Below are positions 1-6,697 of a DNA stretch of 21,263 nucleotides, one piece after another; positions within the stretch are counted from its first letter, which is position 1, and the number at the start of each line of letters is the position of its first letter. Origin of the DNA: JBCDGZ01 sp038750655 (GTDB taxonomy: Bacteria > Bacteroidota > Bacteroidia > Chitinophagales > Saprospiraceae); NCBI GenBank assembly GCA_038750655.1, contig JBCDGZ010000134.1, forward strand, positions 1 to 21,263, given 5' to 3'. The notes beneath the pieces are model-generated. The model saw only the letters and a list, made by a program, of their open reading frames with translations. It searched no databases and was not told the DNA's origin. The position numbers and the translations under genes are program-made.

Positions 1-220
1 AAGAGTAAGTTGTTGTAAATGAGTGTATTATGTGGATTTCGGCTAATTTAATAGGCGATTATAATATTTGATAAATTTATATTTTTATGGAATTTTTGAT
101 GTTTCGCCGTCTATGTATCGATTGTTCGTTATCTACAGGTACCAAAGATGAGAACACTGGCACTTCTTGCGGCTCGAATTGCACAGAATGTATGGACCTG
201 CTGTGTCTGTAGAGGAAGTC

Positions 221-275
221 TGGAGCCGGCGGCGGTGGATGAGGGTGGGCCCACCCTCAAGACCCCAATCCTGCT
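221..275. repeat. GC-rich palindromic repeat, copy 1
   Basis: The block contains GGCGGCGGTGG (228-238) followed by a perfect 20-bp palindrome at 240-259 (TGAGGGTGGG plus its reverse complement), then CCCC and AATCC. The same order of elements occurs at 6612-6680, where a 19-bp segment interrupts the palindrome centre. This identifies a dispersed intergenic repeat of REP type rather than a single-copy operator. Its copy number elsewhere is unknown. Confidence 0.7.
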
Positions 276-294
276 CATTAGCGTAATTGTGTAC

Positions 295-345
295 ATTTTG
301 ATAATGTATAGTTTTTGATAATGTATAGTTTTTGATAATGTGTAG
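295..345. repeat. Three tandem 17-bp AT-rich repeats
   Basis: Three head-to-tail units occupy 295-311, 312-328 and 329-345. The middle unit reads TTTTTGATAATGTATAG; unit 1 differs at its first base and unit 3 at one base (TGTAG for TATAG). The array ends 96 bp before the first gene of the peptide-modification operon. It could be a regulator-binding array, a promoter-proximal AT spacer or simply slippage-prone DNA. Confidence 0.8.
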
Positions 346-441
346 TTATGCACACTTCACAAGCTCAAAGCACTACGTTGGAGGCCTCAATTATAACAAC
401 TCCTTCAACCCAACATCAACCAATCTTCGAAATTAAAAACC

Positions 442-918
442 ATGAGTAGACATCAATTAGAAATCAAACTAGATAAATATGCTTCGCAATTTGCGGACTT
501 TGCGAAGCAGTTGAAAAAGACCCCTCGCGAGTTGCTACAACGGCAGTTTAGGATTGATATTCCCGAGGAGGTGAGCGTGAAGGTACTGGAGGATTCTCCT
601 CGGAAGATTCATCTGGTCTTACCGCATCCGGAGCACCAGCAGTGGAGCCGTTCATTGAAGGCGGGAAAGGCGGTGGCTCGGCCGAAGCGGAAGAAGCAGG
701 TGAAAGCAAAGATTGTTAATGAAGCTTTAAGCAATCCCGAGTTTCGCCAGGCCTTGATGGAGGCACCGAAGAAGGCGGTTAGTGATTTTCTGGGCGAGAA
801 GATTCCGAAGGCGGTTAAGGTGGTGGTTTTGGAAGAGACGCCGTCGCAGATTTACCTGGTGCTGGATCACTTTAGTCGCCGTCGACTTTCGGAGGTGAAG
901 CCTAAAGATAAAGCCTAG
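442..918 (+). CDS. Tandem NHLP-leader-like protein (putative RiPP precursor or carrier)
   Basis: This 158-residue protein has two copies of a domain resembling the nitrile hydratase alpha-subunit-derived leader (NHLP, proteusin leader). Copy 1 covers about residues 17-62 and copy 2 about 98-143. They align without gaps over 46 positions with 16 identities, sharing the end pattern IPxxVxVxVLExxPxxIxLVL. A very basic linker (about 63-92, many K and R) joins them. In known NHLP precursors the leader ends at a GG-type cleavage site and is followed by a core. Here there is no GG, and only about 15 residues (SRRRLSEV and a charged tail) follow copy 2. No cysteine is present. It starts at ATG 442 and stops 4 bp before the radical SAM gene, so the two are surely co-expressed. 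It may be the substrate with a tiny core, or a leader-only carrier. Domain recognition is from sequence pattern; function is inferred. Confidence 0.8.
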   Translation: MSRHQLEIKLDKYASQFADFAKQLKKTPRELLQRQFRIDIPEEVSVKVLEDSPRKIHLVLPHPEHQQWSRSLKAGKAVARPKRKKQVKAKIVNEALSNPEFRQALMEAPKKAVSDFLGEKIPKAVKVVVLEETPSQIYLVLDHFSRRRLSEVKPKDKA

Positions 919-922
919 GCCG

Positions 923-2692
923 ATGTCTGTAGAGCTGAGGCCATTGGGGGTCAATTGTAATATTGCCTGTCAGTATTGTTACCAAAATCCGCAGCGCGAT
1001 GCCGGCAACCTCAATACGACGTACAATCTGGAGGCGATGAAAAGAGCGGTCGAGCGCATTGGCCGTCCCTTCGCCCTTTTTGGTGGTGAGCCGCTGTTGC
1101 TGCCGCTGGCCGATCTGGAATCGCTCTGGGCCTGGGGCTACGAGCACTTTGGCCGCAATACTTTGCAGACCAATGGGGTATTGATCAAGGAGGAGCACCT
1201 GCATCTTTTTCGTCGCTATAAGGTGCGCGTTGGCATTTCGATTGATGGGCCGGAGGAGTTGAACGATGTACGCTGGGCGGGGAGCTTGGAGAAAACGCGT
1301 GCGAGTACCCAGAAAACGGAGGCAGCCATCAATCGGTTGTGTGCAGCAGGGATTCCGGTAGCGATTATCATTACTCTGCACCGGGGCAACGCTACGGCGG
1401 ACAAGCTGCCGAAGTTGCAAGCCTGGATCAAGTCATTGGAAGGGAAGGGGGTACGATTTATTCGTTTGCATCTGCTGGAGGTCGATCACGAAAGTATTCG
1501 GGAAAAATATGCGCTTTCGGATAAGGAGAATGTGGAAACGTTGCTGAGTTTTGCTCGTTTTCAAAAAGAACTGAAGCATATCCGTTTGGATATTTTTAAA
1601 GATATGAAGGCTTTGTTACTCGGTGATGATCGCGAAGCGCCTTGCGTGTGGCGGGCCTGTGATCCTTATACAACGGCGGCGGTTCAGGGGGTAGAAGGGC
1701 AGGGGCAGACGAGCAATTGTGGACGTACGAATAAGGATGGGGTTGATTTTATCAAAGCGATTGAGCCGGGCTATGAACGCTATTTGGCGTTGTACCACAG
1801 TCCGCAAAAGGCGGGCGGTTGTAAGGGCTGCCGATTCTTTTTGATGTGTAAGGGGCAATGCCCGGGAACGGCGATTGATGGGGATTGGCGAAAGCGAACG
1901 GAGCATTGTAAGATTTGGAAAAAGCTCTTCGCGCGTTTGGAAAAACAATTGTTGGCCGAAGGCCGGGAGGTGCTTTCTGTCAGCCCGCTGCGGAAGTCGG
2001 TAGAGCGATTGATGCTCAAGTACTGGGAATATGGCAGCAATCCAACCATTTATTCTTTGCTCGAACAGATCAAAACGGAGCAAGACAATACGGCGCCAGA
2101 GTCGCGAGGCCCCGCGACGAAACTCTCTACCTTTCAACGCCTTTGCTGGGTGAGTGAAGAGGCGGAACGAGTTTGGGCCCCAAGGCTAGAGCAGATACGA
2201 GAAACGCTGCACCGACTGCATCAAGAGATGATTGTTGCTTTGGAAAATAATGCCGAATCCCCGCTGCAAAGTGCTGTACAAACCAAAGAAGGAGCAGCCA
2301 TCCCAATGTTTACCAATACCTTGCTGAACAACCTGGGCATCAGTCTACTGCCAAAGCATCCTCATCGTTTCGACTGTCCGCAGGCCCAAGCCTACGGCGC
2401 CGAAGTGTTCTCCCGCATCGCCCAACCCGGTCTGGACGGCTGGCTAGCAGAAATCCTCCGCTGGCCGATCAGCTACACATCGCTATACGGTATCGCAGAA
2501 GTGAAAACTCCTGTATTCAAGCTGATCCACGAAGCGCCCTACAGTGCCGAAGTGCAGCGCCTTGAACATCACGGAACGCAGTTTCCAACCGAAGGAGCCC
2601 GAGGGGTTCATTTACCGTATCAAGTACCTGCTAAAATGCGCCTGAGTCAGTCTCGCAGCTTTCAGCGGGGCATTGCTCACTGTATTTCTTAA
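923..2692 (+). CDS. Radical SAM/SPASM peptide maturase with long C-terminal extension
   Basis: This 589-residue protein has the radical SAM cluster motif C12-x3-C16-x2-C19 almost at its N-terminus and a GGEP motif at 54-57 for SAM binding. A SPASM-type auxiliary cluster domain follows, with C300-x2-C303-x5-C309-x3-C313 and C329, plus earlier cysteines in the DAPC-like and SNCG segments. The opening ELRPLGVNCN...CQYCYQNPQ resembles, from memory, the radical SAM maturases of nif11/NHLP peptides, a group that includes peptide epimerases and spliceases. About 250 residues follow the SPASM domain: a helical stretch (about 340-450) and a conserved-looking segment with ILRWPISYTSLYGIAEVKTP and HLPY near the end. 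This part is not explained by the radical SAM fold. The reaction is unknown; the likely substrate is the NHLP protein encoded 4 bp upstream. Confidence 0.9.
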   Translation: MSVELRPLGVNCNIACQYCYQNPQRDAGNLNTTYNLEAMKRAVERIGRPFALFGGEPLLLPLADLESLWAWGYEHFGRNTLQTNGVLIKEEHLHLFRRYKVRVGISIDGPEELNDVRWAGSLEKTRASTQKTEAAINRLCAAGIPVAIIITLHRGNATADKLPKLQAWIKSLEGKGVRFIRLHLLEVDHESIREKYALSDKENVETLLSFARFQKELKHIRLDIFKDMKALLLGDDREAPCVWRACDPYTTAAVQGVEGQGQTSNCGRTNKDGVDFIKAIEPGYERYLALYHSPQKAGGCKGCRFFLMCKGQCPGTAIDGDWRKRTEHCKIWKKLFARLEKQLLAEGREVLSVSPLRKSVERLMLKYWEYGSNPTIYSLLEQIKTEQDNTAPESRGPATKLSTFQRLCWVSEEAERVWAPRLEQIRETLHRLHQEMIVALENNAESPLQSAVQTKEGAAIPMFTNTLLNNLGISLLPKHPHRFDCPQAQAYGAEVFSRIAQPGLDGWLAEILRWPISYTSLYGIAEVKTPVFKLIHEAPYSAEVQRLEHHGTQFPTEGARGVHLPYQVPAKMRLSQSRSFQRGIAHCIS

Positions 2693-2709
2693 CCGCTTAA
2701 TTTAGAAGG

Positions 2710-3543
2710 ATGAATATTGATTGGTCCAGAATGGTCAAGCCCCAAAAAGATGCTTATGATACCGAGATGTTGAGGAAGCTGGCGAAGTCACGGCAGTACA
2801 CCGGGCCTAAGCGTTTCCAACTGATGGAGCCGCCGGCCGATGCGCCCCGAATCTTTGGCGGGCAGGTTGCCTTGGCTCATCTGCGGGACGACTTGCGCAG
2901 CCCCGAGCGCTATCAGCATGGCAATCCTGAGCATCCCAACTTTGCCATTGCCGAGACGCTGCTGAAGCGTTGGCCGGAAGCCTATGAGCAGTTTGCACAG
3001 CTGATGCAAATTGTGCATCCAATGGAGGATGTGATGGTGAAAAATAAGCGGCAGCCCCGAGGGTCTTCGAGCCATTCGGAAGGCGATAAGTTTTGGACGA
3101 TGTATACGACTTACTATGATCCCATCGGGCTAGCGCAGGCCTATGTACACGAGATGGCACACAACAAACTTCGAGCGATGGGTATATTCATTGACTGGGC
3201 GCAACATATGATTCTTAATGATCCCAACGATTTATATGTCAGTCCGATTATCACTACACGCAAGCGGCCAATGACCGCAGTGTTCCATGCCCAATATTCA
3301 TTTATGCACGTTACGGCGCTTGATGTAGCGATGATCGAAAAAGAGGAAGACCCCGCGCAATTAAAAATTCTCTACTTTTTCTTGCATCGCAATCTTACTC
3401 GGATGGAACAGGGCGATAAAGAGATTAAAAAATACATCCAGCTGGATCGGCCCGGAGAAGTCTTCGTCAACCATTTTTACACATGGACCCAATCGGTTTT
3501 TGAGAAAGCCCATCGGATTTTGGAAATGGCTGCTCCCAACTGA
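2710..3543 (+). CDS. HExxH-motif putative peptide beta-hydroxylase
   Basis: This 277-residue protein carries HEMAH at residues 147-151, followed by KL and then a downstream segment RKRPMTAVFHAQYSFMHV, in which H193 is a candidate further metal ligand. This layout (HExxH-x-KL, then an RP...HxxYxF block) matches the family named HEXXH motif-containing putative peptide modification protein, later described as 2-oxoglutarate-dependent peptide beta-hydroxylases rather than proteases. That assignment is from recollection of the family, not a search. The start ATG sits directly after AGAAGG. The gene lies 17 bp after the radical SAM gene and its stop overlaps the next start (TGATG), so the products are probably made together and act on the same peptide. 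Aspartate, histidine or similar side chains in the substrate would be possible targets. Confidence 0.78.
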   Translation: MNIDWSRMVKPQKDAYDTEMLRKLAKSRQYTGPKRFQLMEPPADAPRIFGGQVALAHLRDDLRSPERYQHGNPEHPNFAIAETLLKRWPEAYEQFAQLMQIVHPMEDVMVKNKRQPRGSSSHSEGDKFWTMYTTYYDPIGLAQAYVHEMAHNKLRAMGIFIDWAQHMILNDPNDLYVSPIITTRKRPMTAVFHAQYSFMHVTALDVAMIEKEEDPAQLKILYFFLHRNLTRMEQGDKEIKKYIQLDRPGEVFVNHFYTWTQSVFEKAHRILEMAAPN

Positions 3544-4547
3544 TGGCTAATTTGATGACACTTTTAAAAACGGTTGCCGCCGATATTCCGGCGGCCTTGA
3601 TTAGTCCCGCTGAGCTGTCAATACTCCAGAGGCTCAGTCAACAGTTACCCGAAGGGCAAGCGGCGATATTGGAATGTCGCCTTTCCGAAGCTCGGCCGGC
3701 AGCAGACCTGTCGCTCTGCCTTCGTCCCCGTCGAACTGGCGCTCCAGCAATCAAAGCAGCCTGCCCCGACGGTGAAGCCTGGGCGGGCATCCGACATTTT
3801 TATCACTACTGGCCTGCCCTCCCTCAACTAGCTTTCCTCCAGCGGACCTGGCTGGAATTTGACTGCATTGATAAAGGTGCTAAAGCCTTAGAGCAGCCCT
3901 GTTTTTTCTTTGGTGGAAATCATGATCAATTGAAGGTGGAGGAATGGATAGATCGTATTCAGCTGGTTGTTGATTTAATTAATCAGCCCGCTTCTGGTTT
4001 TACCTATTCTAAGGACTTATTGTCTTTTTGCCTAACCCAAATGCAGCCGAGCAGTCGGCTTTTTCAGATCGGCTTGATGGCTTTTCGAGCAGTGCCTTCG
4101 CTGCGAATTTGTGTACAAGATCGCTCGGTAAAGCCCTTATTGAAATTACTGCGGAGTGTAGGTTTGCGCGAGATAGCGGGAGTGATGATGGCGGAGTTGG
4201 GAGCCTATTTTGAGAGTTGTTCTAAGTTTGGTTTGCACCTTGATTTGGGAGAAGAGTTAAGTCTGAAGGCGAGCTTGGAATGTTACCCGGATGCCGAAGG
4301 GCAGTGGGGAGATTGGCCCATTTTTTTAAATCAATTGGATCAGATGGATGATCTTCATCGTACCAAGTTGGCTGCATTGAAAAACTGGCCGGGAAGGCAT
4401 ATTTTGGCTGGAGATGTACAAATTCGACAACTAATTAACCATTTTAAGTTTCTTCTTGAACCGGGTGTAAAACCGAAAGTAAAGGCCTATCTTTATGTCG
4501 GAAAACATCATCCACAAACCCAAAAGAAACACCCCCTTGTCCGATAA
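3543..4547 (+). CDS. Unrecognised 334-residue protein of the peptide-modification operon
   Basis: I do not recognise this family with confidence. The protein has no signal peptide and no clear membrane segment, so it should be cytoplasmic. Visible features are a WLEFD motif (about residues 102-106) with FFFGG shortly after, a helical middle region, a segment HLDLGEELSLKASLECY about residue 227, and a C-terminal KVKAYLYVGKHH. The start ATG overlaps the stop of the HExxH gene by one base (translational coupling), and its 3' end overlaps the kinase-like gene by 53 bp. Strict coupling on both sides suggests that it works with the modification enzymes, for example as a partner, leader-binding protein or a third tailoring enzyme. 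No catalytic motif is clear. Confidence 0.8.
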   Translation: MANLMTLLKTVAADIPAALISPAELSILQRLSQQLPEGQAAILECRLSEARPAADLSLCLRPRRTGAPAIKAACPDGEAWAGIRHFYHYWPALPQLAFLQRTWLEFDCIDKGAKALEQPCFFFGGNHDQLKVEEWIDRIQLVVDLINQPASGFTYSKDLLSFCLTQMQPSSRLFQIGLMAFRAVPSLRICVQDRSVKPLLKLLRSVGLREIAGVMMAELGAYFESCSKFGLHLDLGEELSLKASLECYPDAEGQWGDWPIFLNQLDQMDDLHRTKLAALKNWPGRHILAGDVQIRQLINHFKFLLEPGVKPKVKAYLYVGKHHPQTQKKHPLVR

Positions 4548-5172
4548 TAAACCCAATAGCTACAAGGGCCAGCCACCACTTATTTTGATTGGTCCAAAAG
4601 GGGTAGGGAAGAGTACCGTCGCCAGACTGCTTGCCCACCAATTGCAACTTCCGCACACTTCGATGGACCAGCATTGCTGGCGCTATTATGTGGAGTTGCC
4701 CGAAATCAATAATTATTTTCAACAAGTCCCCAATTCCCCCGCTCCCGAAGCACTTGACGTACGCTCAAAGCGGTTTTTGCTAGAACAGGTGAAAGCCAAT
4801 TCCCCTCAATTTAGTAAAGTAAAAGCCAAGATGGAACTCCACGCCACGAGGCGATTGCTGGAAGAATTTCCTCGCGGTATTCTGGACTTTGGCGCAGGGC
4901 ATTCTGTTTTTCAACACGCTGAAGACTGTCAAACCTTGAAGACTTTTTTAAGCGGAAAGGCAAAGATTTTTCTCTTATTACCGAGTGAAGATGTGAAGGA
5001 GTCAATGCAAGTTTTGGCTAGAAATCTGAATGCTCAGCAGCGGATTTTTCACGATAGCCACTTGGCCTACTATCTCAATAATCCTTCGAACCGTTATCTG
5101 GCGGACGAAGTGATTTTGACTCGAAAGAAAACACCGGAGCAAACGGCGACAGAGTTGATTAGCCGACTATAA
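4495..5172 (+). CDS. Shikimate-kinase-like P-loop protein
   Basis: This 225-residue protein has a Walker A motif GPKGVGKST at residues 33-41, preceded by a beta-strand (LILI), and a shikimate-kinase-like layout. Where shikimate kinase has the conserved GGG substrate loop, this protein has ILDFGAGHSVF. It also has a lid-like region and a C-terminal EVILTRKKTPEQTATELI resembling the end of shikimate kinase. It is longer than normal AroK (about 170 residues), with an extra insert after the Walker A helix. The gene overlaps the preceding one by 53 bp and is the last of the operon, so it is unlikely to be the housekeeping AroK. It could phosphorylate a small molecule or a peptide side chain. Its stop is 20 bp from the convergent glycerate kinase gene. 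Confidence 0.8.
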   Translation: MSENIIHKPKRNTPLSDNKPNSYKGQPPLILIGPKGVGKSTVARLLAHQLQLPHTSMDQHCWRYYVELPEINNYFQQVPNSPAPEALDVRSKRFLLEQVKANSPQFSKVKAKMELHATRRLLEEFPRGILDFGAGHSVFQHAEDCQTLKTFLSGKAKIFLLLPSEDVKESMQVLARNLNAQQRIFHDSHLAYYLNNPSNRYLADEVILTRKKTPEQTATELISRL

Positions 5173-5192
5173 CGGGTGTATGGGAAATAGGT

Positions 5193-6299
5193 TTATAGAC
5201 TCAGCTCAATGGCCAGTTGTTCCAGATAGGTTGCTCCATTAAACATTGCATCTTGTAGGTTTTGCGCTCTATTAGCCACCGCGAAAACCCCTCTCGCTCC
5301 CAGTGCCTGAATGGCCATTGTATTCAGCTCATTCTTACCCACAAACAAGACTAAAGGCTTGCGGTGTTTACGGCAGAGCATCGCAATTCCTGCAATGACT
5401 TTACCTTGTAAAGTTTGCATGTCGAGTTTGCCCTCCCCACTAATTACACAATCGGATGCCTGTATAGCTTCTTCCAATCCCGTAAGCTCCGCCAGGCTTT
5501 CAAAACCCTTTTGCAGCTTTGCCCCGAACAAGGCTACTAGGCTCGCACCAATCCCCCCAGCCGCACCACTTCCCGGCAGTTGACTAACCGCTACGCCCGA
5601 ATGTTCCAGCAGCACCTTTCCATAATGCGCCAGCCCTCGGTCCAACTCTCGAATTTGTTTCAGCGTTGCGCCTTTCTGTTTAGCATAAACATAGGCCGCG
5701 CCATTTGGGCCATGCAACGGATTATTCACATCGCATAACAACCTCAACCGAAGCTTCGAAAAATCGAAACGCGCTTGACATTCAATTTGCTGAATACGAG
5801 TCAGGCTTTGGCCGTTAGGAGGCAGCAGTTGATTTGCTGCATCCCGAAACTGGCAGCCCAGCGCCGCCGAAATTCCCATCCCCGCATCATTAGTCGCACT
5901 ACCGCCCAAAAACAAGTACACCTGTTGGCATCCTCTATCCAACGCATGGGCGATCATCTGGCCACTACCTTGCGTGCTGGTGAGTAGCGGGTTGCACTCG
6001 GTGGGATCTAGCAAAACCAGCCCACTGGCGCTGGCTAGTTCGATGAAGGCGGTATCTGTGGAGGCGAAATAGCTGGCCTGAAGGGGCCGACCCAGCGGAT
6101 CGATGGTCTGGACTTTTTGCTCCCCCAAATCCAGATGCCCTTTGAGGACTTCCAACGAACCATCGCCGCCGTCGGCCATCGGATGATATTGCAGGGCTAG
6201 CTGCGGATAGCGCTTTTGCAGCCCTCGGCCAATGGCCTGGCAAACCTCCATCGAGGAGAGCGATCCTTTGAATTTATCTGGGGCAAGGAGGATTTTCAT
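5193..6299 (-). CDS. Glycerate kinase (GarK/GlxK family)
   Basis: This enzyme phosphorylates D-glycerate with ATP, giving a phosphoglycerate (2-phosphoglycerate in most of this family) that enters lower glycolysis. The 368-residue length is normal. Family motifs are all visible: LAPDKFKGSLSS at the N-terminus, MADGGDGS near residue 42, GGSATNDAGMG in the middle, GSGAAGGIGA, and GEGKLDMQTLQGK towards the C-terminus. ATG at 6297-6299 is the natural start. It is cytoplasmic. It is transcribed in the same direction as the symporter and the sugar-glycerate hydrolase further right, separated by a 525-bp repeat-rich gap. That neighbourhood suggests that its substrate is glycerate released by the hydrolase. 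Co-transcription across the gap is uncertain. Confidence 0.93.
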   Translation of the reverse strand: MKILLAPDKFKGSLSSMEVCQAIGRGLQKRYPQLALQYHPMADGGDGSLEVLKGHLDLGEQKVQTIDPLGRPLQASYFASTDTAFIELASASGLVLLDPTECNPLLTSTQGSGQMIAHALDRGCQQVYLFLGGSATNDAGMGISAALGCQFRDAANQLLPPNGQSLTRIQQIECQARFDFSKLRLRLLCDVNNPLHGPNGAAYVYAKQKGATLKQIRELDRGLAHYGKVLLEHSGVAVSQLPGSGAAGGIGASLVALFGAKLQKGFESLAELTGLEEAIQASDCVISGEGKLDMQTLQGKVIAGIAMLCRKHRKPLVLFVGKNELNTMAIQALGARGVFAVANRAQNLQDAMFNGATYLEQLAIELSL

Positions 6300-6363
6300 G
6301 TAGCTACAACGTCTGAGACTTTAAAGACTTTCGTTAATGGGCTGTAATAAAAAGTTTAATATG

Positions 6364-6395
6364 TTTGCTTTGTTAAACAAATTGTGTTATTTTTG
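6364..6395 (+). promoter_or_regulatory. Bacteroidota-type promoter match on the + strand
   Basis: TTTG at 6364-6367 is followed after 20 bp by TATTTTTG at 6388-6395, an exact match to the Bacteroidota primary-sigma pattern (TTTG at -33, TAnnTTTG at -7). Transcription would start near 6402 and run right, where no + strand gene exists before 12615. It could drive a small RNA, or be a chance match in AT-rich DNA. Confidence 0.35.
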
Positions 6396-6535
6396 TTTTT
6401 GATCGATTATTGTCATCGTCCTAGATAGTTGCTTTCCAGTTTGATGACTTTAACAATTCCCTTTAACGACATACTTCTCTATTTTTCCAGAGGCCTAGAA
6501 AAAGAAGAGATGCCATCCTAAGAAGAGGAGTTCTT

Positions 6536-6557
6536 GCCTGCCTGCCGGCAGGCAGGC
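6536..6557. repeat. Perfect 22-bp palindrome
   Basis: GCCTGCCTGCC is followed directly by its exact reverse complement. The inner 20 bp are nearly the same as the 19-bp segment at 6638-6656 in the neighbouring composite repeat. Palindromes of this CCTGCC/GGCAGG type are, to my recollection, dispersed in intergenic DNA of several Bacteroidota. Confidence 0.85.
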
Positions 6558-6611
6558 GATCTGCATTGCAAGTACAGACCCCTAGTGGTCGATACTGAAA
6601 TTTGAGCAAGC

Positions 6612-6680
6612 GGATTGGCGGCGGTGGCAAGTGGGTGCCTGCCTACCGGAGGTAGGGGCCCTCCCACTTTGGGGCAATCC
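6612..6680. repeat. GC-rich palindromic repeat, copy 2, with a nested palindrome
   Basis: The element folds from GGATTG (6612-6617) to CAATCC (6675-6680), with AAGTGGG (6629-6635) pairing CCCACTT (6663-6669). It shares GGCGGCGGTGG, GGGTG, GGCCC and AATCC in order with copy 1 at 221-275. Between GGGTG and GGCCC it carries an extra 19 bp (6638-6656: CCTGCCTACCGGAGGTAGG), a one-base-shorter variant of the core of the palindrome at 6536-6557. Confidence 0.75.
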
Positions 6681-6697
6681 TCATCTTCTCGTCAAGG

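Larger units (their letters stand above)
1..441. other. AT-rich intergenic region upstream of the peptide-modification operon
   Basis: No convincing gene was found in this 441-bp stretch. Bases 1-130 are AT-rich and featureless. Bases 221-275 hold a GC-rich palindromic repeat that is related to a second copy near 6612-6680. Bases 295-345 hold three tandem 17-bp units. A minus-strand open frame (about 129-353) crosses both repeats, has no protein-like composition and is not called. The promoter of the operon that starts at 442 should lie here, but no exact match to the Bacteroidota TAnnTTTG box was seen; the nearest matches have one extra base between TA and TTTG. Confidence 0.6.

Noticed and set aside
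295..345. Tandem repeats considered as a small CRISPR array.
   Set aside because: Units are only 17 bp, directly joined without spacers, and no cas gene is in the window.
129..353. Open frame of 74 codons on the minus strand.
   Set aside because: It runs through the palindromic repeat and the 17-bp tandem repeats, has repeat-driven composition (repeated YHYQK-like stretches) and resembles no known protein.
442..918. Precursor considered as a substrate of a radical SAM splicease.
   Set aside because: Known splicease substrates carry a YG-containing splice motif in the core; no YG occurs in this protein. The enzyme type therefore stays open.
2710..3543. HExxH protein considered as a secreted metalloprotease or leader peptidase.
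   Set aside because: No signal peptide is present and the residues after HExxH fit the peptide-modification family better than known protease clans; protease activity is not formally excluded.
5167..5198. CTATAA/TTATAG inverted repeat between the convergent stop codons as a bidirectional terminator.
   Set aside because: Only six AT base pairs with a 20-base loop and no T-run; too weak to call.
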